From Pseudomonas silvicola (GTDB lineage Bacteria; Pseudomonadota; Gammaproteobacteria; Pseudomonadales; Pseudomonadaceae): DNA of 64,000 nucleotides. Below the pieces are notes generated by a model that was not told where the DNA came from, searched no databases, and saw nothing but the letters and a program-made list of their open reading frames with translations. The stretch spans positions 1,094,001 through 1,158,000 of the forward strand of contig NZ_CP093280.1 in the NCBI RefSeq assembly GCF_026651855.1, written 5' to 3'. The translations under genes and the position numbers were made by a program. Positions 44,105 through 52,813 of the stretch are shown here, piece after piece. Each line of letters opens with the position of its first letter. Positions within the stretch are counted from its first letter, which is position 1.

Positions 44105-44874
44105 GCATTCACCTCGGCCCCGGCTTTCATGCTGACGCGCAGCCGGTCCCACAGGGCCATGCGGCTGTCGATGGCAGCGATGGCGGCTTCGTGTGCTTCG
44201 GCCAGGCGCTGAGGGTCGCCGCCGGTCAGGCGGTCCAGCAGTGACTGGGCGGCGGGGCCGTGGTCATCGGAGTCGACTTCAATGTGGCGCTGCAGGTAAT
44301 AGCAAAGGGTGGGGGCCTGGTGTTCGGTGATACCCCAGTCATCCAGCAGGCGCTGGAACATCTGGGGGATCACGCTTTCCCGACCGTGCAGGAAGGCCGC
44401 GGCCACGGCATGGGCGGGGGCATGCAGGGCGGTTTCCAGCGTGTCAGTCACGAAATGGATAGCCGCAGGGTCGGTATTAACGCTCTGCAGGGCGGTCCGG
44501 TAGTGCACGCCCTCGGCCTGCAGGGCCACGAACTGCTGGACGGGGCCGGTATCGGCGCCTATCTCGCGCATTGCATCGAGATAGAGTTCGAAATGGCTGT
44601 AGTGCCCATTGTTCAGGCGCTCATCCGATTCTTCGCCCAGTACGATTTCGTTGATCAACCGTGCCGCCTTGGCATCGGTCGGGGGCAGCCACGGCAGGTT
44701 CACGCAAGTGAGCTCCCGTTGCAGGCGCTTGGTCAATGACATGAAGTCCCATACCGCGAATACATGGGTTTCCATGAAACGCTGTAATACGGGCAGTGAA
44801 TTGATTTCGCCAAATATCGGGTGGGCACTCAGTTGGTTTTTCTTTTGTACGAGCACATCAATTTGAAAGGTCAT
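44101..44874 (-). CDS. mgoB: DUF3050 heme-oxygenase-like protein MgoB (PvfA)
   Basis: 257 residues, helical, of the heme-oxygenase-like superfamily (DUF3050): [15 protein letters not shown] near 33, [18 protein letters not shown] near 81-98 and [16 protein letters not shown] near 198 hold the Glu, His and Asp residues that could bind two metals, as in heme-oxygenase-like diiron enzymes. It is the first gene of the mgo/pvf-like cluster. Function in the pathway is oxidative but not assigned with certainty. Confidence 0.85.
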   Translation of the reverse strand: MTFQIDVLVQKKNQLSAHPIFGEINSLPVLQRFMETHVFAVWDFMSLTKRLQRELTCVNLPWLPPTDAKAARLINEIVLGEESDERLNNGHYSHFELYLDAMREIGADTGPVQQFVALQAEGVHYRTALQSVNTDPAAIHFVTDTLETALHAPAHAVAAAFLHGRESVIPQMFQRLLDDWGITEHQAPTLCYYLQRHIEVDSDDHGPAAQSLLDRLTGGDPQRLAEAHEAAIAAIDSRMALWDRLRVSMKAGAEVNA

Positions 44875-45578
44875 GGCGCTTCCTTAAAGTTATTAACGAT
44901 GAGTTGAAACTTCTGGCTATCGCTTTGCGTGCTGCTTGAACAATTCCGTACCGTGTCTGGTCGGATATAAACTTATGCCTTTTGCAGCGTTGGCTGCCGG
45001 GTAACTGCCCCGCCAGTGCTAATCAAGTTAGACCAGGTTTTATCTGTATTTCAAATAAAATCGTTAAAAAACAATAAGTTATGTTTTTAATGGAAATAGG
45101 GGTTCGCTAAAACAAGCGCAGCAAGTTTTAGAGGCGCAAGTGCTCCCCTTTCGACGTTTTATAGTCAAAATAAATAAAAATGAGTGAATGCCTCACTCAG
45201 AGCACTCAAATAGGTGGGTGGCTGCTGTCTTTATTGATTCAGGGCGGTGCCCGTGGTTTACGCTCCTGCGTGGGTGACGATGTGATGATCCGTTACTTGA
45301 ACAGAACCATTCACGGCCATTGGCCAGTGCAAGAGTGTGCGCTAAAAAGCCGATTTTCCATCGGCGCGCGGTATCAGGACATGAAGTCGAGGAGGAGGGC
45401 GAGGATGCGGGCGACGGCACTCACCCGGGAATGAGCGCATTCCTGGGCAAAGAGCGTGATAAGTGAGTGCGGTTCATGAAGCGCCGGGCGGTCGGAACGC
45501 CGTGGGTCCGTGGCCTGGGGGAGCAGGCCGCGAACATCAGCATGGGTTGCCCTTGACGGGCAGCCTCGCCCAGCGCGG
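44875..45578. other. 704-bp gene-free region upstream of the mgo cluster
   Basis: The first 300 bases (about 44880-45185) are strongly AT-rich for this genome, with A-tracts and TTTTAAT-type runs at 45050-45110. Open frames at 45180-45434 (+) and 45193-45420 (-) have no recognisable protein features. The stretch should hold the mgoB promoter and any GntR or Gac-linked control; I see no convincing -35/-10 pair or operator by eye. CTGGTC (44957) and GACCAG (45031) are inverted words 74 bases apart. Confidence 0.5.
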
Positions 45579-46268
45579 TTATGCCGAGGCGCGGGTTTCG
45601 AGGTAGTGGCGAATAGTATGCGAAGCATTGGCCAGATGCTGTTGCAATATGCTCACGGCCAGCTCCACGTTGCGCTCCTGGACCGCGTCCACCAAGGCGA
45701 TGTGATCATCCTGGGTAGGTTTGCCAAGGCCCATGGAAGACAGGTGAAAACGCAGGAAGCGCTCTTCCTGGTTGAGCTCCTGCTCGATCATTCGCAGCAG
45801 CTTGCTGTTGTTCGCGCCGGCATACAGTGCCATGTGAAAAAGGCGGTTCAGCCGGCCGAGTTCGGCCGGATTGGTCTCGGTATCGAGTTGGTCGATGCAG
45901 TACCGCGCCTCGGCAAGGTGCGCCTCGGTCAGGTTGGGAACCGACTGGCGCAGGGCCTCGGTTTCCAGCAGCAGGCGCAAGTCGTAGGTTTCAGCGGCGT
46001 CCTCGTCGACCAGCGGCGCCACCACGGCGCCTTTGTGCATGACAACCTTGAGCAGTCCCTGGGCTTCGAGCTGACGCAGTGCTTCGCGCACTGGCATTCG
46101 GCTGACGCCGAACAGCGTTGCCAGTTCCTGTTGTCGTACCGCGGTGCCCGCCGGCAGTCGGCCGTCCACGATTGCACTGCGCAATTTTTCCTCGATGACC
46201 GAGCGAGCAAGATGGGCGGGCACCTGCTCGCTGACCAGAATGGAGCTCAACGGCTTTTTGGCTGTCAC
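45579..46268 (-). CDS. GntR-family regulator with FCD domain
   Basis: 229 residues: an N-terminal winged helix (IEEKLRSAIVDGRLPAGTAVRQQELATLFGVSRMPVREALRQLEAQGLL) and a C-terminal FCD ligand domain with candidate metal ligands (H in LNRLFHMALY, and DHIALVDAV). FCD regulators usually sense small carboxylic acids. It lies next to the mgo cluster on the same strand, 700 bp upstream, and no catabolic gene is adjacent, so its target is unclear. A GntR-type operator lies 57 bases before its start. Confidence 0.9.
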   Translation of the reverse strand: MTAKKPLSSILVSEQVPAHLARSVIEEKLRSAIVDGRLPAGTAVRQQELATLFGVSRMPVREALRQLEAQGLLKVVMHKGAVVAPLVDEDAAETYDLRLLLETEALRQSVPNLTEAHLAEARYCIDQLDTETNPAELGRLNRLFHMALYAGANNSKLLRMIEQELNQEERFLRFHLSSMGLGKPTQDDHIALVDAVQERNVELAVSILQQHLANASHTIRHYLETRASA

Positions 46269-46616
46269 GATTGGCTTACCTGATCATAATTGTCACAAAA
46301 TATGTGTGGGATCCGAAAAAAGGCTAGTGGTCCCACTAATGCCTGTCAAACCCGTGAGGTCTTCCCTGCGTGGTGCTCACGAGGGAAGGGTGCGACCAGA
46401 GTTCGCGTGCTTATCGTGACGGAGTTGCCGGGACAATGGAAGGTGGGGGCGGGCGCAGTTTGTTGCGGGCTTAGACAGCCGGCGATGTCACGGTTTGAGC
46501 CGCTAAAAGCGAGTAAAATCAGCGATGTCCGCGAGCTGGTGGGTTTTATATGGTGATTGTGCAGGATCTCGGTAAACTGCCGCGATCGTCATCCACTTCT
46601 TTTTCGAGGCGTGTAC
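46269..46616. other. Intergenic region between divergent GntR and SCP2-like genes
   Basis: 348 bp with one clear site, the GntR-type operator at 46325-46338. Open frames here (for example 46290-46556) have no protein-like composition. It also marks the right edge of the accessory block. Confidence 0.5.
46325..46338. promoter_or_regulatory. Candidate GntR/FCD operator
   Basis: TAGTGG-TC-CCACTA is a perfect inverted repeat. Its inner part TGGTCCCACTA fits the FadR-type consensus TNGTNNNACNA exactly. It lies 57 bases upstream of the GntR gene, so autoregulation is likely. Confidence 0.55.
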
Positions 46617-46985
46617 ATGAAGTTTCGCTTTTTGCTTTGGGCCATGGGGCTGTTGATGGCACGGGCCAGTCGCAGGAACCCGGCGTTCGCTCAGCAACTC
46701 AAGGACCGCGACCTGGTATTTCAGTTGCAGACGCTGGATGGCAAGGTGGCCAGGCACTTCATCGTCAAGGATATGCGCATTACCAGCAAAGGTGGCAAGG
46801 TGGACGCCCCGGCCTTCGCGATCGCGTTCAAGGACGCGGCGTTCGGTTATGAAACGCTGCAGGCCAAGAACAAGCAACTGGCCTTCATGCAGGGTATCCA
46901 GGACAAGACCATCCAGATCAAGGGCAACCCGGCCCTGGTGATCTGGTTCCAGGGCATCATGAAATACCTGAAGCCGAAGAAGTGA
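46617..46985 (+). CDS. SCP2 sterol-binding-like protein
   Basis: 122 residues from the ATG at 46617. The body (FQLQTLDGKVARHFIVKDMRITSKGG ... LVIWFQGIMKYL) resembles SCP2/sterol-carrier-like domains seen in small Pseudomonas proteins located next to the HDOD-recG block. A short hydrophobic N-terminus (FRFLLWAMGLLMA) could be a membrane anchor. Ligand and role are unknown. It belongs to the conserved right core block. Confidence 0.75.
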   Translation: MKFRFLLWAMGLLMARASRRNPAFAQQLKDRDLVFQLQTLDGKVARHFIVKDMRITSKGGKVDAPAFAIAFKDAAFGYETLQAKNKQLAFMQGIQDKTIQIKGNPALVIWFQGIMKYLKPKK

Positions 46986-47026
46986 AGCGGGTTCTGCCCA
47001 ACGACCTGTCGCAGCCGCTGTGTTTC

Positions 47027-47050
47027 CGGGAGCTGGCAGGCCAGCTCCCG
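47027..47050. repeat. Short perfect hairpin (REP-like)
   Basis: CGGGAGCTGGC-AG-GCCAGCTCCCG, an 11-bp stem with a 2-base loop. It shares its core with the hairpin at 4110-4135 and lies between the convergent SCP2-like and HDOD genes. Confidence 0.6.
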
Positions 47051-47065
47051 CAGCATTGACAGGCG

Positions 47066-48466
47066 TCAGTGCTGGTTGAACTGCGCCGCCAGTTCGCGCA
47101 GCATCACCTCGGCGTCCAGCACCTTGGTGACCACATCCTCGGCCTTTTCACGGCTCAGCCCCAGACGCTCCAGCAGTTCATCGGGAATGCCCTCGTCGGC
47201 CCCCGAGCCGATACCGCGGCTGCGCAACAGGCGCACCGCCAGGCATACCAGGTTGGGGTACTGGGCGTAGTCGCCATCGTAGCCAGGGTCGTGCTGGAAG
47301 CGCAGGGCGTTGGCCAGCTCGTCGGGCATGTCCCAGAACCGCATCAGCCAGGCGCCGATCTGCTCGCGGGTGATGCCGAGCAGGTGCTGTTCCACGTAGC
47401 TGTGGCACAGGTGCGGGTTGACCTCCAGGTGGCGGCAGATCAGCGAGAAGTGCGGCGGGAACACATGGGCCAGCAGCAGGTAGCCAAAATTGTGCAGCAG
47501 GCCGGCCAGGTAGGTCAGCCCGGTTTCGGGCCGCTGTGCCCGAGGAATGGCGCGGGTCAGGCCTTCGATGACGGCGGCGGTATAGATCGACTGCTGCCAG
47601 TAGGGCGTGGCGTGCTGCGGCTGGTCCTTGGGCAGGCTCAGGGTCTTGCCCAGCGCCAGGCCCAGGGCCAGGTTGATGACCAGGTCGAAACCCAGCACGC
47701 GGACGATGGCGTCTTCAACCGAGCGAATCTTGCCGGGCGACGCGTAGTAGGGGGATGCCGCCCAACTGACCACCTGTGCCGCCAGCGCCGGGTCTGTTTC
47801 GACCACACCCGTGATATCGTCGATGGTGGCGTTGGGGTCCACCCGTAGTTTGATGATTTTCTGCGCGGTTTCCGCCAGGGGCGGAATCTCGATGGTGGCC
47901 TCCAGTCGTTGCTGGATACGCCGCGCGGTGAACACCTGAACGGCCTGGGTGATTTCCTTGCGGTCATCGTCGGGGCGGTTGAGGTTGGGGCGTATGCTGG
48001 TCAGCAGCACGCCGAAATTGCCGGCGCTGGCCTTGTTCAGTACCTTCCTGAAGTCGTCGCGGCCGATCTCCAGCCACAGGCCCGGCTCCCCCGAATTCAC
48101 CAGCAGGTCGCTCTCTTCCACCAGCCTTTCGTCGTACAAGCACGGCGAGCTGGTGAGCGTTGGCAGGTCGGGCAATTGCTTGAGGTCGTGCTTGGCCAGC
48201 ATTCGCGTCATGCGGTCCAGCGGCACCGCGGTCAGCTTGCGGCCGGTGAGTTCGGCCAAGCGGTCGAGGTCCAGCAGCTGATTCTGCGGGAACAGCACCA
48301 TCAGTGCGCCAACGGCGTCGTTGAGCAGCACCGCCTGGACCTTGCGCGCAGGGTTCAGGTGCGGGTGGTCGAGCACCTCGCGATAACTGATTCCCAGCTT
48401 CCCCAGCATATCCTGAATGACAGACGGGGTGTGGGGGGTCGCGGTGTCCAGGGCAACTTCAGTCAT
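47066..48466 (-). CDS. HDOD-domain protein with N-terminal YbaK-like domain
   Basis: 466 residues from the ATG at 48466. The N-terminus (about 10-160: VIQDMLGKLGISYREVLDHP ... AVLLNDAVGALMVLFPQNQLLDLDRLAELTGRKL) resembles YbaK/aminoacyl-tRNA-editing domains. The middle and C-terminal part (about 225-420) is an HDOD domain with IPPLAETAQKIIKLRVDPNATIDDITGVVETDPALAAQV. HDOD proteins act in signalling, often with c-di-GMP; the catalytic HD pair is usually lost. It is a conserved neighbour of recG in Pseudomonas. Confidence 0.87.
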   Translation of the reverse strand: MTEVALDTATPHTPSVIQDMLGKLGISYREVLDHPHLNPARKVQAVLLNDAVGALMVLFPQNQLLDLDRLAELTGRKLTAVPLDRMTRMLAKHDLKQLPDLPTLTSSPCLYDERLVEESDLLVNSGEPGLWLEIGRDDFRKVLNKASAGNFGVLLTSIRPNLNRPDDDRKEITQAVQVFTARRIQQRLEATIEIPPLAETAQKIIKLRVDPNATIDDITGVVETDPALAAQVVSWAASPYYASPGKIRSVEDAIVRVLGFDLVINLALGLALGKTLSLPKDQPQHATPYWQQSIYTAAVIEGLTRAIPRAQRPETGLTYLAGLLHNFGYLLLAHVFPPHFSLICRHLEVNPHLCHSYVEQHLLGITREQIGAWLMRFWDMPDELANALRFQHDPGYDGDYAQYPNLVCLAVRLLRSRGIGSGADEGIPDELLERLGLSREKAEDVVTKVLDAEVMLRELAAQFNQH

Positions 48467-48546
48467 GGTCTGTATCCATATTCCTACATGGCCGACAGTA
48501 TACCCAGCTTGCGCTGCAAGCTGGTTCGGTCGTGCCAAGTCTTTTT

Positions 48547-50622
48547 TCAAACCTGTCCATATTGTTGGCCATGCCGGAGCCAGCGTTCCAATAACGGGTC
48601 GACGTGTGCCGGCCATTGCGAGAGCAGTGTCTGGGCCGCTTCTCGTACGGCTGGAAGCAGATCGGCGTCGCGCATCAGGTCGGCTACCTTGAACTGTAGC
48701 AAACCTGTCTGGCGGGTACCGAGCATCTCGCCGGGGCCGCGCAACTGCAGGTCTTTTTCTGCGATCACGAAGCCGTCATTGGTTTCACGCATGATACCCA
48801 GGCGCTCGCGGCCGATCTGCGACAGGGGCGGGTGGTACAGCAGCACGCAGTGACTCGCGGCGCTGCCACGGCCGACGCGGCCACGCAACTGGTGCAGTTG
48901 CGCCAGGCCAAGCCGTTCGGGGTTCTCGATGATCATCAGGCTGGCATTGGGCACGTCGACCCCCACCTCGATCACGGTGGTTGCCACCAGCAGTTGCAAT
49001 TCGCCGGCTTTGAACAGGGCCATGATCTCGGCTTTCTCGGCGGGCTTCATGCGCCCGTGAATCAGGCCGACGCGCAGTTCGCCCAAGGCGCTGGTCAGCT
49101 CCTCGAAGGTCGTTTCGGCGGCCTGGCAGGTCAGCTCTTCCGACTCTTCGATCAGGGTGCATACCCAATAGGCCTGGCGGCCCTCGGCGCAGGCGGCGCG
49201 CACCCGCTCGACCACCTCTACGCGCCGGTTGTCGGCCACCAGCACGGTATTGACCGGGGTGCGGCCGGGGGGCAGTTCGTCCAGGACCGACGTGTCCAGG
49301 TCAGCGTAGGCACTCATGGCCAGCGTGCGCGGGATGGGTGTGGCGGTCATGATCAACTGGTGCGGGCACATGCGTCCTCCCACGCCTTTCTGGCGCAGCG
49401 CCAGGCGCTGCTGCACGCCGAAGCGGTGCTGTTCGTCGATGATCACCAGGGCCAGCTTGGCGAATTTCACCTCTTCCTGAAACAGCGCGTGGGTACCGAC
49501 CACCATGGGGGCGCCGCTGGCGATCTGCTCCAGGGCGGCAACCCGGGCCTTGCCCTTGAGCTTGCCGGCGAGCCACGCCACTTCGATGCCCAGAGGTTCG
49601 AGCCAGCGTTTGAAGGTAATGAAATGCTGTTCGGCGAGAATTTCGGTGGGCGCCATCAGGGCCACCTGATAGCCGGCCTCAAGCGCCTGCAAAGCCGCCA
49701 GCGCCGCGACCACTGTCTTGCCGGCGCCCACGTCGCCCTGCACCAGGCGCAGCATGGGTTCGCGTTGGCTGAGGTCGTAGGCAATTTCCTTGCCCACCCG
49801 CTGCTGCGCGCCCGTTGGCTTGAAACCCAGGTTGGCCAGGTACTGTGCCGGCAGGCGCTTGGCCTTGGGCAGCGCCGGCGCGCGCAAGGCCCGCAGGCTT
49901 TCGCGCAGGCGTTGCTGGGACAGCTGGTGGGTCAACAGTTCCTCGAACGCCAGGCGGTGCTGGGCCCAGTGATGGCCCACGGCGAGCTCTTCGAGGTCGG
50001 CGTCTGGCGGCGGATGGTGCAAGTAACGGATGGCCTGGTCCAGCGGCGCCAGCTGGTGTTCACGGGCCAGTTCCGGCGGCAGCCAGTCTGGCAGACTCCG
50101 CGGGCCCAGCATGGCCAGGGCCTGTTGCGACAGCTGCCGCAGGCGTGCCTGGGTCAGGCCTTCGGTGGTGGGGTAGATGGGCGTGAGGTTCTGTTCCACG
50201 GGCACCGGTTCGTCGCCGGTCAGGGCGCGGTATTCGGGGTGGTAGATTTCCAGGCCCGAGGCGCCAGGGCGCGCTTCGCCATAGCAGCGCAGGTGGGTAC
50301 CGCGCTTGAGGGCTTCTTTCTGGGCATTGCTGAAATGGTAGAAGCGCAGGCTCAACGAGCCCGTCCCGTCGCCCAGGCGCACCAGCAGGCTGCGGCGCTT
50401 GCCCATGGCCACGTCGGCGCCGCTGACCACACCCTCGATCACCGCGTCCTGGCCGGGGCGCAGGGCGCCAATAGGCACCACGCGAGTGCGGTCCTGATAG
50501 CGCAGCGGCAGGTGGAACAGCACGTCCTGAAGGTTCTCCAGGCCCACCTTGGTCAATTTCTCGGCCATGGCCTCGCCGATGCCCTTGAGGGCGGTAACCG
50601 ATACCTGGGACAGCTCGGTCAT
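48547..50622 (-). CDS. recG: ATP-dependent DNA helicase RecG
   Basis: 691 residues, full length. An N-terminal wedge/OB domain (VVPIGALRPGQDAVIEGVVSG) is followed by SF2 helicase motifs: Walker A GDVGAGKTVVA, DEQH (VIIDEQHRFGVQQR), TATPIPRT, and VIEVGVDVPNA with QLRGRVGRG at the end. RecG remodels stalled forks and Holliday junctions. Its start overlaps the oxyR stop by ATGA. Confidence 0.98.
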   Translation of the reverse strand: MTELSQVSVTALKGIGEAMAEKLTKVGLENLQDVLFHLPLRYQDRTRVVPIGALRPGQDAVIEGVVSGADVAMGKRRSLLVRLGDGTGSLSLRFYHFSNAQKEALKRGTHLRCYGEARPGASGLEIYHPEYRALTGDEPVPVEQNLTPIYPTTEGLTQARLRQLSQQALAMLGPRSLPDWLPPELAREHQLAPLDQAIRYLHHPPPDADLEELAVGHHWAQHRLAFEELLTHQLSQQRLRESLRALRAPALPKAKRLPAQYLANLGFKPTGAQQRVGKEIAYDLSQREPMLRLVQGDVGAGKTVVAALAALQALEAGYQVALMAPTEILAEQHFITFKRWLEPLGIEVAWLAGKLKGKARVAALEQIASGAPMVVGTHALFQEEVKFAKLALVIIDEQHRFGVQQRLALRQKGVGGRMCPHQLIMTATPIPRTLAMSAYADLDTSVLDELPPGRTPVNTVLVADNRRVEVVERVRAACAEGRQAYWVCTLIEESEELTCQAAETTFEELTSALGELRVGLIHGRMKPAEKAEIMALFKAGELQLLVATTVIEVGVDVPNASLMIIENPERLGLAQLHQLRGRVGRGSAASHCVLLYHPPLSQIGRERLGIMRETNDGFVIAEKDLQLRGPGEMLGTRQTGLLQFKVADLMRDADLLPAVREAAQTLLSQWPAHVDPLLERWLRHGQQYGQV

Positions 50623-51551
50623 GTCGCTACTTTACTCAACGGGGTTGGCTTGGCAACGGAGCACAGGCGGATGGAGTCGGCCAGGATTTCGATGGCTTTG
50701 GGCCGCGGGAAGCTGGCGCGCCAGGCAATGGCCACGGTGCGGAATGGCGATGGCGGGGTCAGCGGCCGGACATCGATCACGCCGGGGGCGTAATGGTGGC
50801 TGTGCACCGCTGACAGCGGTAGTATCGAGACGCCCAGGCCGGAGGCGACCATGTGGCGAATGGTTTCCAGGGAGCTTGACTCCACCGTCGTGTGCTTGGC
50901 GCCCTCGGTACCTTTGACCAGGGTAGGGCATGCCTCGAGCACCTGGTCGCGGAAACAGTGACCTTCACCGAGCAGCAGCAGGCTCTTGTCGTTCAGCAGC
51001 GAGGCGTCGATGGTTTCCTTGTGGGTCCATGGGTGCCCGGCGGGCATCAGCACGTAGAACGGCTCGTCGTACAGCGGCAACGTCAGTACATCGGCCTCGT
51101 TGAACGGCAGGGCGATGATCACTGCGTCCAGTTCGCCATTGCGCAGCTTGTCGCGCAGGATGTGAGTGAAATTTTCCTCGATGTACAACGGCATCTGCGG
51201 TGCCACCCGGTGCAGTTGCGGAATGAGGTGGGGGAACAGATAAGGGCCGACGGTGTAGATGGCACCGACTTTCAGGGGCGCGGTCAGTTGGTTCTTGCCG
51301 GCCTGGGCCAGCTCACGAATGCCCTGGGCCTGTTCCAGCACCTTTTGCGCCTGGGCGACGATGCCTTCGCCTACCGGGGTGAGGCGCACGGCACTCTTGC
51401 TGCGCTCGAAAATCAGCACACCCAGTTCATCTTCGAGTTTCTTGACCCCCACCGACAAGGTCGGTTGGCTGACGTGGCAGCGCTCGGCGGCATGGCCAAA
51501 ATGCTGCTCCTGGGCGAGGGTGACGATGTAGCGCAATTCTGTGAGAGTCAT
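50619..51551 (-). CDS. oxyR: Hydrogen-peroxide sensor OxyR
   Basis: LysR-type regulator of 310 residues. The N-terminal helix-turn-helix reads FGHAAERCHVSQPTLSVGVKKLE; the redox pair C199 and C208 is present with the exact E. coli spacing (GEGHCFRDQVLEAC). It activates catalase and alkyl hydroperoxide reductase genes on oxidation. It is directly coupled to recG, as in other pseudomonads. Confidence 0.97.
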   Translation of the reverse strand: MTLTELRYIVTLAQEQHFGHAAERCHVSQPTLSVGVKKLEDELGVLIFERSKSAVRLTPVGEGIVAQAQKVLEQAQGIRELAQAGKNQLTAPLKVGAIYTVGPYLFPHLIPQLHRVAPQMPLYIEENFTHILRDKLRNGELDAVIIALPFNEADVLTLPLYDEPFYVLMPAGHPWTHKETIDASLLNDKSLLLLGEGHCFRDQVLEACPTLVKGTEGAKHTTVESSSLETIRHMVASGLGVSILPLSAVHSHHYAPGVIDVRPLTPPSPFRTVAIAWRASFPRPKAIEILADSIRLCSVAKPTPLSKVAT

Positions 51552-51644
51552 AACGTGCGTCCATGAAGTTGCGAGCCCAGCATAGCGGCTGCAATCGATA
51601 GACGCACGTTATCAAGGTTGCATCTGTATGTCAGAAACAGATAT

Positions 51645-52388
51645 TCATCTTTTGTCCAGCGAGTAGACGAACGGTGCGACCACTTCCAGGCTGCCGTTGT
51701 TCAGCAGTTCCTTGGGCGGTGGCGGCAACGGCTGTGCCCGGCGGATCATTTCCAGTGTGGCACGGTCCAGCGCCGCGCTACCGGAGCCACCCGCCAGCTC
51801 GAACGACAGCACCTTACCCTCGCCATCCACCACGAAACGCAGACGGTTCACACCCTGCAGGCCACGGCGACGCGCGTCCTCGGGGTAGCGCTTGAACTTG
51901 GCCAGGTGGCGCAGCAGGTCACCTTGCCAGTTGGGCAGGGCATTGCTGTTGGACGGCAACTGAGGCTGCGCGACCGGTGCCTTGGGTGCCGATTCCTTCG
52001 CGGGTGCGGTGTCCACGACTTTTTCCGACGGTGGCGTTTCCTGGGGCGGTTCCGGCTTCTTCTCAGGCTTGGGCGGCTGTGGCTTGGGCTTGGGTTTGGG
52101 CTTTTCCTGCTTGGGAATCGCGATGGTTGGTTTTGGTGCCTCGGCCAGTTTCGGCAGCGGCAGTTCTTCAACCGGTGTGGGTGGCGTCGGTGGCGTGACT
52201 ACCTTTGGCGGCGGTGGCGGTGCTGGCTCCGGTACCGGCGCCAGTTCCACCATCATCGCCTGCGGCGGCATTTCCGGCGGTGGCGGCGAATGCCAGTTGA
52301 GCGCCAGGGCGATGGCCAGGGCATGAACCCCCAGCACCACCGCCAGACTACCGCCATAACGCGTCAGCTTTTGGCGCGCTGTGATCAT
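51645..52388 (-). CDS. tonB: Energy transducer TonB
   Basis: 247 residues with an N-terminal membrane anchor (about 12-32), a long Pro/Lys/Glu-rich periplasmic spacer (about 45-150) and a C-terminal TonB domain with FKRYPEDARRRGLQGVNRLRFVVDGEGKV. It passes proton-motive energy to outer membrane receptors such as the siderophore receptor in this window. It ends the exbB-exbD-tonB operon and overlaps exbD by ATGA. Confidence 0.95.
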   Translation of the reverse strand: MITARQKLTRYGGSLAVVLGVHALAIALALNWHSPPPPEMPPQAMMVELAPVPEPAPPPPPKVVTPPTPPTPVEELPLPKLAEAPKPTIAIPKQEKPKPKPKPQPPKPEKKPEPPQETPPSEKVVDTAPAKESAPKAPVAQPQLPSNSNALPNWQGDLLRHLAKFKRYPEDARRRGLQGVNRLRFVVDGEGKVLSFELAGGSGSAALDRATLEMIRRAQPLPPPPKELLNNGSLEVVAPFVYSLDKR

Positions 52389-52810
52389 TTCTTCCCTACC
52401 GTCTCAAGGCCCACCAGGCCGACTTTCAGGTAGCCGGCGGTACGCAGCGCGTTCATCACTTCCATCAGGTCGCCATAATCGACGCTCTTGTCAGCCTGGA
52501 AAAAGATGGTGGTGTCTTTCTTGCCCTTGGTCTTGGCGTCCAGTACCGGGCCCAGTTGGGTACGGTCAACCTTGTCATCGCCCAGGTACAGGCTCTGGTC
52601 GGCCTTCACGCTGAGGAACAGCGGCTTTTCCGGCCTGGGCGCGGGCTTGGCGGTGGAGGCGGGCAGGTCGACCTTGATGTCCACGGTAGCCAGCGGTGCT
52701 GCGACCATGAAGATGATCAGCAGCACCAGCATCACGTCGATGAACGGCGTGACGTTGATTTCGTGGTTCTCGGCGAGGTCGTCGCCACCTTCGTTGAGGT
52801 GCAGACCCAT
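52385..52810 (-). CDS. exbD: TonB system transport protein ExbD
   Basis: 141 residues with a single N-terminal membrane helix (about 20-42) that holds the proton-path Asp (NVTPFIDVMLVLLIIFMVAAP) and a periplasmic domain. It partners with ExbB and TonB. It starts 3 bases after the exbB stop. Confidence 0.96.
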   Translation of the reverse strand: MGLHLNEGGDDLAENHEINVTPFIDVMLVLLIIFMVAAPLATVDIKVDLPASTAKPAPRPEKPLFLSVKADQSLYLGDDKVDRTQLGPVLDAKTKGKKDTTIFFQADKSVDYGDLMEVMNALRTAGYLKVGLVGLETVGKK

Positions 52811-52813
52811 GGA

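Noticed and set aside
45180-45434. 84-codon open frame in the region upstream of mgoB
   Set aside because: No domain, no good ribosome binding site, and overlapping open frames on the other strand are equally likely; treated as non-coding.
48832-50793. Plus-strand open frame of 653 codons
   Set aside because: Antisense to recG.
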